Below, one piece after another: positions 31,421 through 42,599 of a stretch of DNA of 64,000 nt; the first letter of the stretch is position 1; every line of letters begins with the position of its first letter. The DNA comes from Bettongia penicillata ogilbyi. Lineage: Eukaryota > Chordata > Mammalia > Diprotodontia > Potoroidae. The stretch covers positions 10,509,570 to 10,573,569 of the forward strand of contig JAJHZJ010000496.1 in the NCBI GenBank assembly GCA_023548195.1. The letters are read 5' to 3'. Position numbers and translations under genes: made by a program. The notes under the pieces were generated by a model. That model ran no database searches. It was not told the DNA's origin and saw only the letters and a program-made list of their open reading frames with translations.

Positions 31421-32309
31421 TGGGAGATGAAGAGTTGACTGGGCCTTTAAGATGTTTTTAAGGGAGGCTTTTCTTTAAAAGGCATCTCTTTGACTTCAGC
31501 AAAGAGCTGAATTTCAGAACACCTATGCAGGTGGTTTCAGGAACTGTCCAGAAATGTTGTTCTCACATGCTTCAGAGCTTTTGCAGAAAATTTCTAGATA
31601 GAAAAGTTGGTAACATTCAAAAAGTAGCAAAGTGGAAAAGCTTTCTATTTGAAGTGCCAATCACTGCAACTTTTCACTTTTCCTAGTCTTTCGCATTTGT
31701 AACTATTGAAAATAGTTCATCAGCTTTAATATAGTAAAAGAATCATTGCAAGCCAATTGCTAATATTGTCAGAAACAGTAGGCCTTTCATGGTATCATTT
31801 AACTACCTACTAAGGTATTTACCAGTTACTCTGGTAGGCCCTGACGATACAAAGACCTTCAGGAAAGTATATGCCAAAATTTCCTTGGCAAGTTATTTGC
31901 TGTTGTCCAGAAAACAGGTGTTATGCCTTTCCCTTGTTAGACGCTCAACTTAGATCAACTTATCATGAGATAAGAATCAGGCTTGAGAAAAATGTTAATA
32001 ATTGTGATAAACATTACTTTGTATATTGTTTTTGTTCCTGGTTTATTTTTCCTGTTTATGTTCAATCTTTACATGTAAATTGTTCAGCTCTCTCTTTTGG
32101 ATGCCTTAAACAACTAGCTTTCTCAAGTAGTAGATAGTGTTCAGAACTATTTTGAATGTATGGTCATTTTGCAATAAAAGCAAAGATGAGTTTTACGGCT
32201 TAACTTTCCTATGAGAAGAGAGATTTTAAAATTATTCTTAATGCTTGCAGATGTTGTCTAACTTTTGGTGTTCTGTAGGGATTGGGGAGTTATCTATTAG
32301 CACAGCACG
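31421..32309. other. Mostly unique intronic DNA
   Basis: A short antisense L2 scrap at about 31800-31865 ('ctctggtaggccctgacgat'). The rest is repeat-poor; no exon supported. Confidence 0.4.
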
Positions 32310-32439
32310 TTAAATTCAGTTTATATTTAAGAGTCTACTTATTCTGGCAAGCCACCATGCTGGGCACTGAAGGTACCAGGAAAAAAAACAAACTAGAACT
32401 TGCCCGCAAGGAGCGTATGTTCTGTTGGGCTGGATAATG
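32310..32439 (-). mobile_element. L2 LINE 3' end
   Basis: 'ccaccatgctgggcactgaa', 'gaacttgcccgcaaggagcg'. Confidence 0.55.
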
Positions 32440-32705
32440 TGGCATTACCTTTGGAACAGACCATTGCCTTTATTTCTCATACCTTGATTTCTACACCTTG
32501 TAGAACATAACCTTTTCTAACTTCTCTAAGGTTACCTTCCATTAATTCAGTATTTATTATGTATGTTGTGGATTATGTTGTCTTCCCAATTAGAGGGTAG
32601 CTAGCTTCTTGAGAGCAAGGACTGTTTTGGTATCTCGAGCACTTAGTACCATGCTTGGCATATAATGGATACTTAGTAAATGCTTGGTAATTAATTGGTT
32701 AAATA
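32440..32705 (+). mobile_element. L2 LINE 3' end
   Basis: 'gtagctagcttcttgagagc', 'ttagtaccatgcttggcata', 'gatacttagtaaatgcttgg'. Opposed to the preceding L2 scrap. Confidence 0.75.
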
Positions 32706-33554
32706 TACTTTCCAACATCTTGAAAATCATTGCAGCTGCTGCTACTATTCTTCATAATAAGATTCTACAGTTCATTGTCAGCTATAATGTAGCATTACCA
32801 GGAAAACTATGAAAGACAAATTGAAATCAACAACATGTGAAATCAAGCTATATGTAGCAGCGAGGGCAGCAAACAACTATATCCTCAGTGCTTTATTTTC
32901 TGTCTTGTAATATCACATGAAAATTGGATAATAGCTATAAGATGTGTGACTGAAATATTGGCATCTGCTTCTTAAGGTATTCATACTTAATGACTTTATC
33001 CTCTAAAATACTTGTACTTTGTAAGGGGTATAAAAAACCTAGTGTTCATTTCTTGCTCCTTATCTGTTCTTTTAAGAGCATCAAAAAACTTCTTCACAGT
33101 AGGTGCAGTTACAGTATTGAATGTAGCATTTTCCAAGCTGATTCTGACAATTATAATATCAATGGGAAACTAAAAGTAGTTTCAAATGGCGTTGGTCCTT
33201 GTGAGATAATCAGAATGCCAAAGAGGTTTTTGTCTTCCCCGCTGGAAGTTAATGCTTGGCTTAAAGAGCAAGACTGCTTAGTCTTCCAATCTGCTTAGTT
33301 TTCTGAGAGATTTCAAATTCCTTTAAAATTGTTTTTTTGAACATCCTTTTTTGACCATATCTATGTGTAAAATTAAGCATTGCCAAACCTTTTGTTATAG
33401 CTGCCCTCTTAGCCAGTACCCCCTGGCATGACTCAGCTGTTCATGCTGTAGTTATTTCATACACAAAAAAAAATATAGCCTTTACATAGACATTCAAAAT
33501 TAGGTCTCAGCAGTGGAAAAACTAGATGACAGTCTGAAAAGTCATGTATCCTTT
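32706..33554. other. Repeat-poor intronic stretch
   Basis: No repeat recognised. A 102-codon frame (32990-33298) shows no domain or splice context and is treated as chance. Confidence 0.4.
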
Positions 33555-33730
33555 TAACGTATACAAAGCACTTTCCTCAATTACAGCTCTGTAAGGTAGA
33601 CAATATAAATGTTATTATCCACTTTTGTCAGATATAGAAACTAAGACGCAGAGATGTGAATGTGATCAACTCATAATCACTTACCTAGTAAGTGGCAGAG
33701 TTGGGATGGGAACCATTTCTCCTCTATAAC
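33555..33730 (-). repeat. MIR SINE
   Basis: 'acaaagcactttcctcaatt', 'cagatatagaaactaagacg', 'cacttacctagtaagtggca'. Confidence 0.65.
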
Positions 33731-34429
33731 TTTTGATTTTTTGTATACAGCATTGACACAGCTACTGGATTTGCCAAGTTTGCTGACAGTCACGATTTGT
33801 TTCTATATTATCAAACTATCATTTGGTCCCCGTTCTGTAAAAATCTCAGAGTATAGATTTGGATCATCAGTGATGGTGGAGTGAAGTGGAAGGTGGGGAA
33901 GTAAATGGATATGACTTTATGGTGACTCGTGGAAAGCCTTTTCAGTGTGAGAACAGGCTAGTCTTGGAACCTTCTGGAGCTCTGCCATCCTTGTAGTGTC
34001 TGCTCTGAACTCTTCATTCCTGGGCACAGTTTTGTTCATGCGTGTTCTTCACATGACCATACTGTATGAGAGTGCACTCATGAGTGGTTTTCAGGTTTTA
34101 GTAGCATTTTCTTATTATATTTTCCAACTCCCCAAAGCTTACTTTTACTCATCATCGGGTCTTTCCTGGCTTGAAGTCTCATTTGAACATCCTGATTAGC
34201 TTATTCATATTCCAACTTCTTGTTATGTTGTTTGTCACTGACCAGATGAGATGTTGACTGAACATGTCACTTCAAATTAATCAAATCAGTGGAATCAGAG
34301 GAGCTAGCTTTTGCTTGTCATTACAAAACTGTTGTCTACATGTCGATAAGTTTTTCCATGTAGCTACATCCCTGTCAGTTCAGCTGAGTCAAAAATCCTT
34401 GCCCCTGCTGTTTCTGAGTGTCCTTTCAG
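33731..34429. other. Repeat-poor intronic stretch
   Basis: Nothing recognised. Confidence 0.35.
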
Positions 34430-34813
34430 CTTATCTCTATGCCCTTCCACAGTCCATATCCCTTTCTGCTCTCCAGAAATCCTGATCTAGTGTTACCATA
34501 CTCCCCTTCATCCTAGGTATCTTTATTGTATAGTCTTCTGTCTGATATTCAAAAAACCTTGGTCCTCTCCAGAAGCTATAACTTCCCTGATCACTCTTTC
34601 CAGTGCAGGCCGTTCTCATTGCCCTTTGTTCCTCTTTGTTTTCCCAGTCTATCAACACTGCTCTTGCTTTATTTTTCTCCTTTCCTAGGCTTTACCCTGT
34701 AGTTAACCAATTCAATTACATGTTATCTTCTACTCTGCAAGGCTTATGTGATGCCTCCCGTACCAGGTCTTTCCTTACCACACACCATCCCTCCCACCCC
34801 CAGTTAATAACAT

Positions 34814-34857
<44 letters not shown>

Positions 34858-35015
34858 TGTGTGTCTGTGTCTGTGTCTGTGTGTCTGTGTCTCATTGTCT
34901 CTGTCTGTATAGATTCATGTTGCTTGTGTATATATTCTATGCCCCTTCTGCCAGTGTAATGGAAACTCCTTGAAGAGGGAAAGACTTTTGTTTTCATCTT
35001 CCTATCTGTCGCCAG
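34430..35015 (+). mobile_element. L2 LINE 3' region with internal GT microsatellite
   Basis: Pyrimidine-rich L2 text ('ctatgcccttccacagtcca', 'ccagtgtaatggaaactcct', 'gaagagggaaagacttttgt') interrupted by the GT expansion. Confidence 0.55.
34814..34900. repeat. (GT)n microsatellite
   Basis: About 20 perfect GT units, then degenerate TGTCTG units to about 34900. Confidence 0.95.
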
Positions 35016-35029
35016 GTAACCCTCACCTC

Positions 35030-35235
35030 CTCTCCCCAGAACTGCTGAAGCAGCCTCCTACGCAGCCTCCGTGCCTCGACTTACTCCTTACTTCAGCCCA
35101 TCCTCCACGGAGCTGCCAAGTGTTGTGCTAACCATGCCACAGCGCTGCTCGTTGAGTTCCGGTGGCTCCTTGTTGCCTCAAGGATTAGACTTGCTTTCTC
35201 ATCTCTAATGATTTTGTCTATATCTCCTCATCCTC
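35030..35235 (+). mobile_element. L2 LINE fragment
   Basis: 'gtgctaaccatgccacagcg', 'gttccggtggctccttgttg', 'cctcaaggattagacttgct' match L2 text that normally lies upstream of the preceding 3' end, so this is a separate copy. Confidence 0.55.
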
Positions 35236-35239
35236 ATCC

Positions 35240-35600
35240 ATGCCACTGCACTGTACTGCACTGTCCATCTGCTCTGGCTGTGCAGGGTATATGTACAGAT
35301 GAACTATGACTTGCCCATCCAACTGCATATCACAATCGGTCTATACATGTTCTTTATCCATTTAGTTTTTCCTGTATGGAGAGTCTCATTTGGAAAGCCT
35401 TCAGTGTTCTGCAGTTAGTACAATGTCATCTTCAAACAGGAGCATTTGGTGAGGGCCTCCAAATCTCTTTTCCAGTTTGGACATGGTACTGAATATCTTC
35501 CATAATGGTGACAATGTACTTTTGGTGAGCATCAGTCTCCTCTTTGTTGGTTCTTTAACAACCAGAGCTGATTCATAAATGATTTCTACACTGGCAACTA
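35240..35600 (-). mobile_element. Non-L2 LINE reverse transcriptase fragment, clade uncertain
   Basis: The minus strand translates to a run with RT block order: ...LSPLWKIFSTMSK-LEKRF then GGPHQMLLFEDDIVLTAE. This matches a 'LSPLLFNI..' block followed by the LLFADDIVL catalytic box (here FEDD, about 35425-35436). The sequence is not L2, CR1/L3, BovB or L1 as I recognise them. Short and interrupted by stops, hence a relic. Confidence 0.6.
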
Positions 35601-36459
35601 GTCATTTCCTTTTTGTTCAAATATAATTGATTTATTTTATCACAATGCTACATGGTATTCATTATGCTTAATGCCTCCTGATTTTTATTGGATAAAATCC
35701 ATAGCTCAGAAAACCTATAAACCTAACCCTAATCTTTTCACAAACTCGAGTCTTTTGTATCATGAATTACTTGCGAACTACCTCTACTTGGATATCTCAT
35801 AGGTATCTCAAAAATCAGCATATTCAAAACAAATCATTGTCTTTCTCCTGCAGCAAACCTCACCAGTTCTGATAAGAACTCTATTATCTTTCTATTCACC
35901 CAAGTTCAAAGCCTCAGAATCATCCTTGACTCTTAGCTCTCACTCACCTCCCACTTCCATTCGCTGCCAAGTCTCCTAGATTTTGTCCCCTCATAGAACA
36001 TTCTTGTATCTCTCCCTTTTTTCCACTCATACCCACCACCCTCATTTAAATTCTCATCACTTCTGCCAATACTATTGAAATACTCTTCTAAATGGTCTCC
36101 TTGCCACTTGTTTCTTTATTTAATCTTATGTCCTCCATTCATTTGCCAAAATAATCTGCCAAAAGACTAGTTTAGTCTGAGCACACCAGAATCCACCTGA
36201 AAACTTTGTGTGACTCTCTGTTGCCTGGAGAATAAGCTTGAGCTAAGAGTCAGGGACTCACCTTTCCATCCATCTTTCGTATTATCCCACATTCAGTGGT
36301 TCAGACAAATTGGTGTACTAGTTTGTCCCCATGTCATCAGCCACTATTGTTCATTCTCACAACCTGTGGCCAAAATCCCTAAGGTTCTTCCCCTCCCAGA
36401 TGGATTGCATTTTTTGACTAGGTAAAAGAGGTCATTCTTTATCTCATTTCTTCTTACCT

Positions 36460-36728
36460 AGCCTTAATCACTGAATGGGCATTGCATCAGACAAACTGAA
36501 ACCAGGAAAGACCTTAACTTAAAAAGACCAAGGCCTCTCACTGTATCCAGAGTCTTCTCCAATCATCCTGATCTATATCTTGCCATTGGACCCAGATGAC
36601 TTTGGAAGAGACAGTGAAGCTGGTGTCTTTGCACAACCCTGCCTCCTTCAAATCCAGTTCAGTGCAAGTCTGACATCGCCTTCCTGAGGTCAAGGTCCTC
36701 TTTAGGAGTAAAGGACAAACAACAATCC
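36460..36728 (+). mobile_element. Marsupial SINE-like repeat, copy 1
   Basis: 'taatcactgaatgggcattg', 'ctgatctatatcttgccatt', 'ggacccagatgactttggaa', 'agtaaaggacaaacaacaat'. Ends in an ACAACA tail, suggesting RTE-driven mobilisation. Flanked by a rough direct repeat ('tttcttcttacct' and 'ctttcttatctt'). Confidence 0.7.
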
Positions 36729-36944
36729 CAGGGCTTTCTTATCTTTGCCTGTCAGACTCTTTATCTTCTTTAATGGAACTTCAGTGCCACCTCCTTCTTG
36801 AAGGCTCCCTTACTTCCCCCTTCCCCTCCCAGCTATTAGTATATTCTTTTCCCTGCTCAGATATTAATAGAGTTGAGATTCCAACTTAATCCTCCTTACT
36901 CCCCATCTTGTTTTACATTTGAATTGTATGCTCTTGATGAGAGG

Positions 36945-37108
36945 TGTTTGATAGATAGCATGCTGGATTTGGATTCAGGAAAATCTGGATTCAAATCTCT
37001 TCTCAGTGAAGCTTATGATCACTTGCTTAACATTTTTGTGCCTCAGTTTCCTCATCTATAAGATGAGAGGGTTACGTTTTATATCCTTCCAGTTCTGAAT
37101 CTGTGACA
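36945..37108 (+). repeat. MIR SINE nested in L2
   Basis: 'gatagcatgctggatttgga', 'gtgcctcagtttcctcatct', 'ataagatgagagggttacg'. Confidence 0.75.
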
Positions 37109-37289
37109 CTTTGATCCTGTGTTATCTCACTTTTCTCAGTGCTTGGTTCAGTACCTCACTCAAGGTAGGCACTTAAAAATATTTTCTTGAATTGTTACTA
37201 ACATCACTTTTATTAGCCTGATACCCAATTTGTCATCAGGAACCCTCATAAGTCATGCCAATTATAAAATCTTACTCCCCTACTTGACA

Positions 37290-37440
37290 ATTGTAGAATC
37301 TTAGAATTAGAGGAAACCAGCTTGCCTGTTCCTTCATTTTACAGATGATACATTCAGACCCATAAAAGATAGATTACTTGTCCACATTGTCATTACTAGT
37401 ATATAGCAGAGCCCTAGCCCAGTAGTCGTCCCACTATATT
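37290..37440 (-). repeat. MIR-like SINE
   Basis: 'tagaatcttagaattagagg', 'cattttacagatgatacatt', 'cagcccag'-type end. A CR1/L3-like tail scrap follows near 37478-37520. Confidence 0.55.
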
Positions 37441-37520
37441 ACCTTAAACCACCATTATGTTGAACATGATTGATGAAAAGATTGGACTAGATAAACTCTA
37501 AGGTCTCTTGTATGAATTTA

Positions 37521-38139
37521 CTGACTAGGAACTTACAGCTATGCTGTGTGGTTATGGTTAACATAGTTCTTACTGAATTCACTGTTAACCTTTAGTCTTT
37601 GCGACATCATAAAAAATGATAACCGCCTAGCTGTGGTAGAAAGTTTTCTTGAGGTCTTCTGATACATGTAAGGGGAGAGCACATTCAGTTATCAGTGGTT
37701 GCCTGAAACTGATAGTCCAGAGTTCTGAGAAAAGACCATTTGTGTGCTAGTATCTGTTTTGATGGTGCCAGGTTCATTCCCTTGTCAGAGAAGAGAAGCC
37801 AGCAGTTATTAAAGAATTAGTATCAATAGCTTATATTAAACCACTTCCTACTACTGTCTTGCTTCCACTTCCTCTAAGCATAACCAAATCTTTTGCTTGA
37901 CCTGGAACTTCAAAAAAGAGAAATCAAGGTGGCTTTAGTAAGAATGAGACTTTTTATTTCTCCTGTCAAATTTCTAATCACTTAATTTTCTCTTTCAGTA
38001 GGAACATTGGACAGCCATTATTTTCATCTTGGTTTTCTTGTAGTTGACTACAAGTATTTTTGGAAAATAGCCTTTTAAGTATTATTGCCATACATTTTTT
38101 CTTGGGAGGTTATAAACCCTGTTATGCTGCCTTACTTTT
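37521..38139. other. Gene-free stretch
   Basis: No repeat or exon recognised. Confidence 0.35.
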
Positions 38140-39650
38140 CTTTTTCCTTTTTAAGTTCTATTGCATTTTATTTTCAGATTCACATTCTCTTTCTCCCATC
38201 CTTTACTTCCCATTTAAGAAAGCACAAAACTTTTAAAAGCATTTATATTCAAGAAAAACGGCATCTGGGGCCATCTCCAGTTGTCCTGATCTATGTCTCA
38301 TCACTGGACCCAGATGCTTCTGGAGGAGAGAGTGAGGCTGGTAACTTTGCACAGCCCTGCCTCACTTCAATCCAATTCACTTTCAAGTCAAAACATCACC
38401 TTCCTAATGTCATGATCCTCTTCAAGAAAGAAGGACAAACAACAGCAACAATTCCCACATTGGCCGTGTCAAAAAAAAATGTTTTCCAGTCTCTGCTGTG
38501 AGTCTTTCACGTCTCAGTCAGGAGATGGGTAGCAAGTGTAAACACGAATCTTTTGGTCTTTATGTTGATCAGAGCTCCTAAGACTCTCATAATTGTTTTT
38601 CTTTACATTATTATGGTATGAATTACTTTCTTTATCCTGCTCACTTAACTTTGCTTCAATTTATACAAGAATTTCCAGATTCTCTAAAATTGTCTCCATT
38701 ATTTCTTAGAGCACGGTAATATTCTATCACATTCATATACTATGACTTTTCTCACCATTTCCCAGTTGATAGGCAGGTACTCCATCAGTTTCCAGTTCTT
38801 TGCCTCCACACACACCAAAAAAAAGCTTCTATAAATATTTTTGTACATAAAGTATTTTCCCTCTTTCTTTGATCTCTTTGGCCTATAGACTTAGGAGTAT
38901 TTCTCAGGCAAAAATAGGTGCAGTTTAGTAACTTTTGGGGCATAGTTGCAAATTGCTTTCCAGAATGACTGGACCAGTTCACAGTTCCACCCTAAGTGCA
39001 GTATTGTACATATTTTCCTGCAGCCCCTCCAGCATTTGTAATTTCCTCTTTTGTCACTTTTCCTGTCTGATGGGTATGAGGTGGAATCTCAGAGTTGTTT
39101 TAATATACATTCCTCAACTTCATAGTCATTTACAGTGTTTTTCATATGGCTATTGATAAGTTTGATTTCTTCCTCTGAAAACTGCCTATTCATGTCTTTT
39201 GACCATTTACAATTGGAGAGTGAATCTTATTTTTATAAATTTGAATCAGGTTCCTATATAACTTAGAAATGAAATGTTTATCACAGAAACTGACTTCAAA
39301 ATCTACCACTATCCCCAGTTTTCCTGCTTCTAATTTTAGCTGTGTTGGTTTTATTTGCACAAAAATGTTTTCATCTAGATGACCAAAATTGCCTATTTTA
39401 CTTCCTGTGAATGTTTCTATCTCTTGTTTGGTCATGAATCATTTCCTTATCTATAGATCTGATAGGCAATTACTTCCTTGCTTTTCTAATTAATTTATGA
39501 TGTCACCCTTCATGTCTAAATCATGTATTTACTTGAAGATTATCTTAGTGTATAGTGTGAGATACTGGTTTAAATTTAGTTTCTTCCAGATTGCTTTCCA
39601 TCTTTCCCAATAATTTTTGTCAAATAATGAGGTAGTACTTTACTTTCTTC
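38140..39650 (-). mobile_element. L1 LINE, ORF2 C-terminal half and 3' UTR
   Basis: Minus-strand frames match the L1 ORF2 C-terminus: 38785-38982 includes SHSGKQFATMPQKLL and KIFIEAFFWCVWRQRTGN, the region equivalent to MFIAALFTIAKTWKQ. 39190-39435 includes VSFCDKHFISKLYRNLIQIY. The 3' UTR lies to the left. A SINE-like copy is nested at 38260-38451. Inactive. Confidence 0.85.
38260..38451 (+). mobile_element. Marsupial SINE-like repeat, copy 2 (5' truncated), nested in L1
   Basis: 'catctccagttgtcctgatc', 'actggacccagatgcttctg', 'tcacttcaatccaattcact', 'aaggacaaacaacagcaaca'. Confidence 0.75.
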
Positions 39651-39933
39651 TTTCTTCTTTTCTTCCTTTTGAGTATCTGATTACTTGCTAAAGGAAATGT
39701 TGCCACAACGGGCAGACTCCCTTCTAAGAAGCTCTATCCAGATGGGGAGGTTTCTAAGGATTTTAAGTTTCTATAGTAAGGAACTACTTAGAAAATGGGT
39801 ACACTGAAAGGTGACAAAGCTCTAGCTTCTAAATTAAAAACCCCCAATTTGGGACTCTACCTTAGTTATAAACAAACATCCTGAGGGATGGGAGGTCCTG
39901 TTCTCTCTGAAATCCTAAAGCTGGACATGTTGT

Positions 39934-39935
39934 CA

Positions 39936-39984
<49 letters not shown>
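39934..39984. repeat. (AC)n microsatellite
   Basis: About 24 AC units with one early interruption. Confidence 0.95.
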
Positions 39985-39986
<2 letters not shown>

Positions 39987-40554
39987 CACTTCTCCTCCCC
40001 ACCCCCCACCCAAAGAGCCCATATTCCTAGGTGGGAGTGGCAAGACTTGTTTTGCCCAGTGATGTGTTCCCAGCTAGTTGAACAGTCATTGGCCAGTATG
40101 ACCAAAGGGAGTTATTCTTGGCATTCTGTATTCCAAAAACAGTGACCTAGAAAAGAACTTATGAAATGCAAGATATTTGTAAGCTGGAGAATTACTGTAT
40201 TAAGGCAAGGATAAGGATGGAAGCACTCTTAAATGGAGAAATTTATAAGAAAAAATAATGTATCTATAGAATTTGTGGGAAATATCTTTACTAGGAAAGT
40301 ATTTATAGAGACACAAAATAAATAAATATAATTTTAGTATCTTTTCATCTTAGCATTGACCTTAGATTTGATCTGGGATTTGAATTTGTTGTTTCATCAT
40401 GTTAAGTCAGTATCTAATCCATTTTTTCCCAAAAGGCTTCTACTTTTGTGAAATGATTTTACTTTAGTGGGCTGAACTGAGACTTCCTTATGTAGCAGAG
40501 ATATTTCAGGTAGTAGCAATCATTATATGAATTATGACAAGTTATGTGTGTATC
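39985..40554. other. Gene-free stretch
   Basis: No repeat or exon recognised. Confidence 0.35.
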
Positions 40555-40775
40555 TTAAATATTCGCCTCTTCAAGGCTTAGCTCAGGTACCACCGTCTAT
40601 GGAAATACTTTCCTGATTTCCCCAGCCTATCCCACCAACTGCCAGTATTCTGTTTTTCCTTCAATTAAAACTCCCTGAAGACGTAAGCAGATTCATTTTT
40701 GTCTTTGTATCTCTAACATCTAACATGATGTCTTATACATAGTATGTTTTTACTAAGTCATTGAAATAGCAATCC
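40555..40775 (+). mobile_element. L2 LINE 3' end
   Basis: 'caaggcttagctcaggtacc', 'actccctgaagacgtaagca', 'catagtatgtttttactaag'. Confidence 0.65.
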
Positions 40776-41220
40776 ATTTATATTTTAATTCCATAAAAAC
40801 TCAGTTTCTAAAGTTTCACATGCATTTTTAGTCTAGTATACATGGGGGTGGGGTGTTAATGGGACTGAGAGGCCAAGCTGCATAATTTTGACCCCAGTGT
40901 GCCATAGAAGACATGGAGTGGTGGTTTAAACCAAATGTGACCAATGAAATATTTAGTAGCAACTGTTCTTTTAAAAGACACATTTTAGAAAATTACAGTC
41001 ATTTGTAATATCCTCATATCCAGTTGTTAGCCATATACTTCTTCAGCCAACCTTTTAGGGTTGAAAACTAGAGAAATGGAAATTAGGGTACCACAGCTGG
41101 ACATAAGCTAAAGATTTGAGAATATTGTTATGGCCTATAAAAATTTCCAGATAAAGGCCTTCAGTGATTCTCAAAAAGTTTTTAAATGCAAATATTTATG
41201 ACAATGCCAAATATGATTAA
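40776..41220. other. Gene-free stretch
   Basis: Nothing recognised. Confidence 0.35.
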
Positions 41221-41245
41221 GCTGAAGTGTATAGTATTTATATGA

Positions 41246-41274
41246 GAGAGAGACGGCAGTGGTGGGGGGAGAAG

Positions 41275-41320
<46 letters not shown>
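41246..41320 (+). repeat. (GA)n microsatellite
   Basis: Interrupted GA/GGGA units, then about 20 perfect GA units (41279-41318). Confidence 0.95.
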
Positions 41321-41374
41321 TGAAAAAGACCTATGATTTTACTGGTATGGGGAACTCCCTCAAACTCACTGTGC

Positions 41375-41555
41375 TAATAATGTAGGTTAGCACCTTCTCT
41401 GCAACTATTATAGTCTTATAGAGTTACTAGAGCACTAAGATGCTAAATGACTTGTTCAGGGTTACACAGTCAATATGTATGAGAGATAAAACTTGATCCC
41501 AGATCCTTCAAGGCCAGTTCTTTCCCAAACCACTATACCACACTGCAGTGCATAA
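41375..41555 (-). repeat. MIR-like SINE, second subtype
   Basis: 'ggttagcaccttctctgcaa', 'cagggttacacagtcaatat', 'caaggccagttctttcccaa'. Complement of the SINE at 26.8-27.2 kb. Confidence 0.65.
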
Positions 41556-42599
41556 ATGTGTATATGTATACACACTTACACACCCATCCAAACATACATA
41601 TGCACATGTGTATTTGAGTGTACTATGTAAGTTTATATATAATAGTGTTGAAATGGAGAATTTAAAGAATTTCCAGTTTCAGCAAATGGTCCCAGGTATT
41701 AAGCTTAGAGATTCTTGAAGTGAATCTGAAAATTCTAGCCCCATTTTAACAACTTGTTCCACTGTTTCTTTGCCTTTAATCAAAGTTTAGTATGTAACTG
41801 TTGTAAAGATAGGCCGACATTAAGCTACTTCCAGTATAAAAGGTAATAAATTCTGGTATTAAAGACACAGTTTCTAGAAGTAAAAACTCCATCCAGTGTT
41901 GCAAGTATGGTCTAACCAGAAGTAATGGCAGTGGACAAGTGCATAATAAAATTTGCATATTTTGCTAATGAGAGAAATGTGAAATAGTTTAAGGAGTCCA
42001 GGTTTCATGAGGAAAATTTACTAATAACCTATACTCTTTCTGTACACTAGATTTAAATGGACATATTTTAGTTAATCAGAAATGTAATGATTAGAAGTTA
42101 AAGTAAATAATAAAACTAGTGGTTCATAAAATGATTAATTCATTAAAAGTTAAAAGAAAAGCATTTTTTATTTTTTAAGAAAAAATTTACAACTAATATG
42201 TAGAGACTACTTCACCATAGTGTTATTAGCATATTAAAAGAGCATATTCTGGGAGAAATCCAGAAATTATAGTGAGAAAGCATTATGTAGAGCACATGGT
42301 CTAAAATCAGTGGAGAGAGAGATAAAAATGTTTTTGCCATTGCTGTACACTGCAGACCACCTGGGCAGAAGGAGTTAATGGATGAGGTGTTTGGGAACCT
42401 TGAAAAGGCATGATATGTTATTGATGGGGGGGGAGGGGCCGCAGATATCTCCTGAGACTCTCTACCGAAAACAAAGCAACAAATAATTTTTTGATTTTCC
42501 TTAATGATTTTATAGTCCTTCAAAAAGTGAAGGAAATCAAGAAAGCAAGGTCTGTACTGGCCTTTTTTCCCCTCACTGACAGGGGTATTGCTCAGGGGG
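41556..42599. other. Mostly unique intronic DNA
   Basis: A mixed CA/TA-rich patch (41565-41650); otherwise nothing recognised. Confidence 0.4.

Larger units (their letters stand above)
35690..37195 (+). mobile_element. L2 LINE split by two SINEs
   Basis: Sense L2 from 'ggatatctcataggtatctc' through 'atcatccttgactcttagct' and 'actctctgttgcctggagaa'. It is broken at 36460-36728 and 36945-37108, with L2 text resuming each time ('gccacctccttcttgaaggc', then 'cttggttcagtacctcactc'). Confidence 0.75.

Noticed and set aside
32990..33298. 102-codon frame as a gene
   Set aside because: No domain, no promoter or splice context, and codon content typical of random AT-rich DNA.
40860..40905. U1 snRNA-like patch ('gctgcataattttg')
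   Set aside because: Similarity is limited to about a dozen bases with no flanking U1 sequence.
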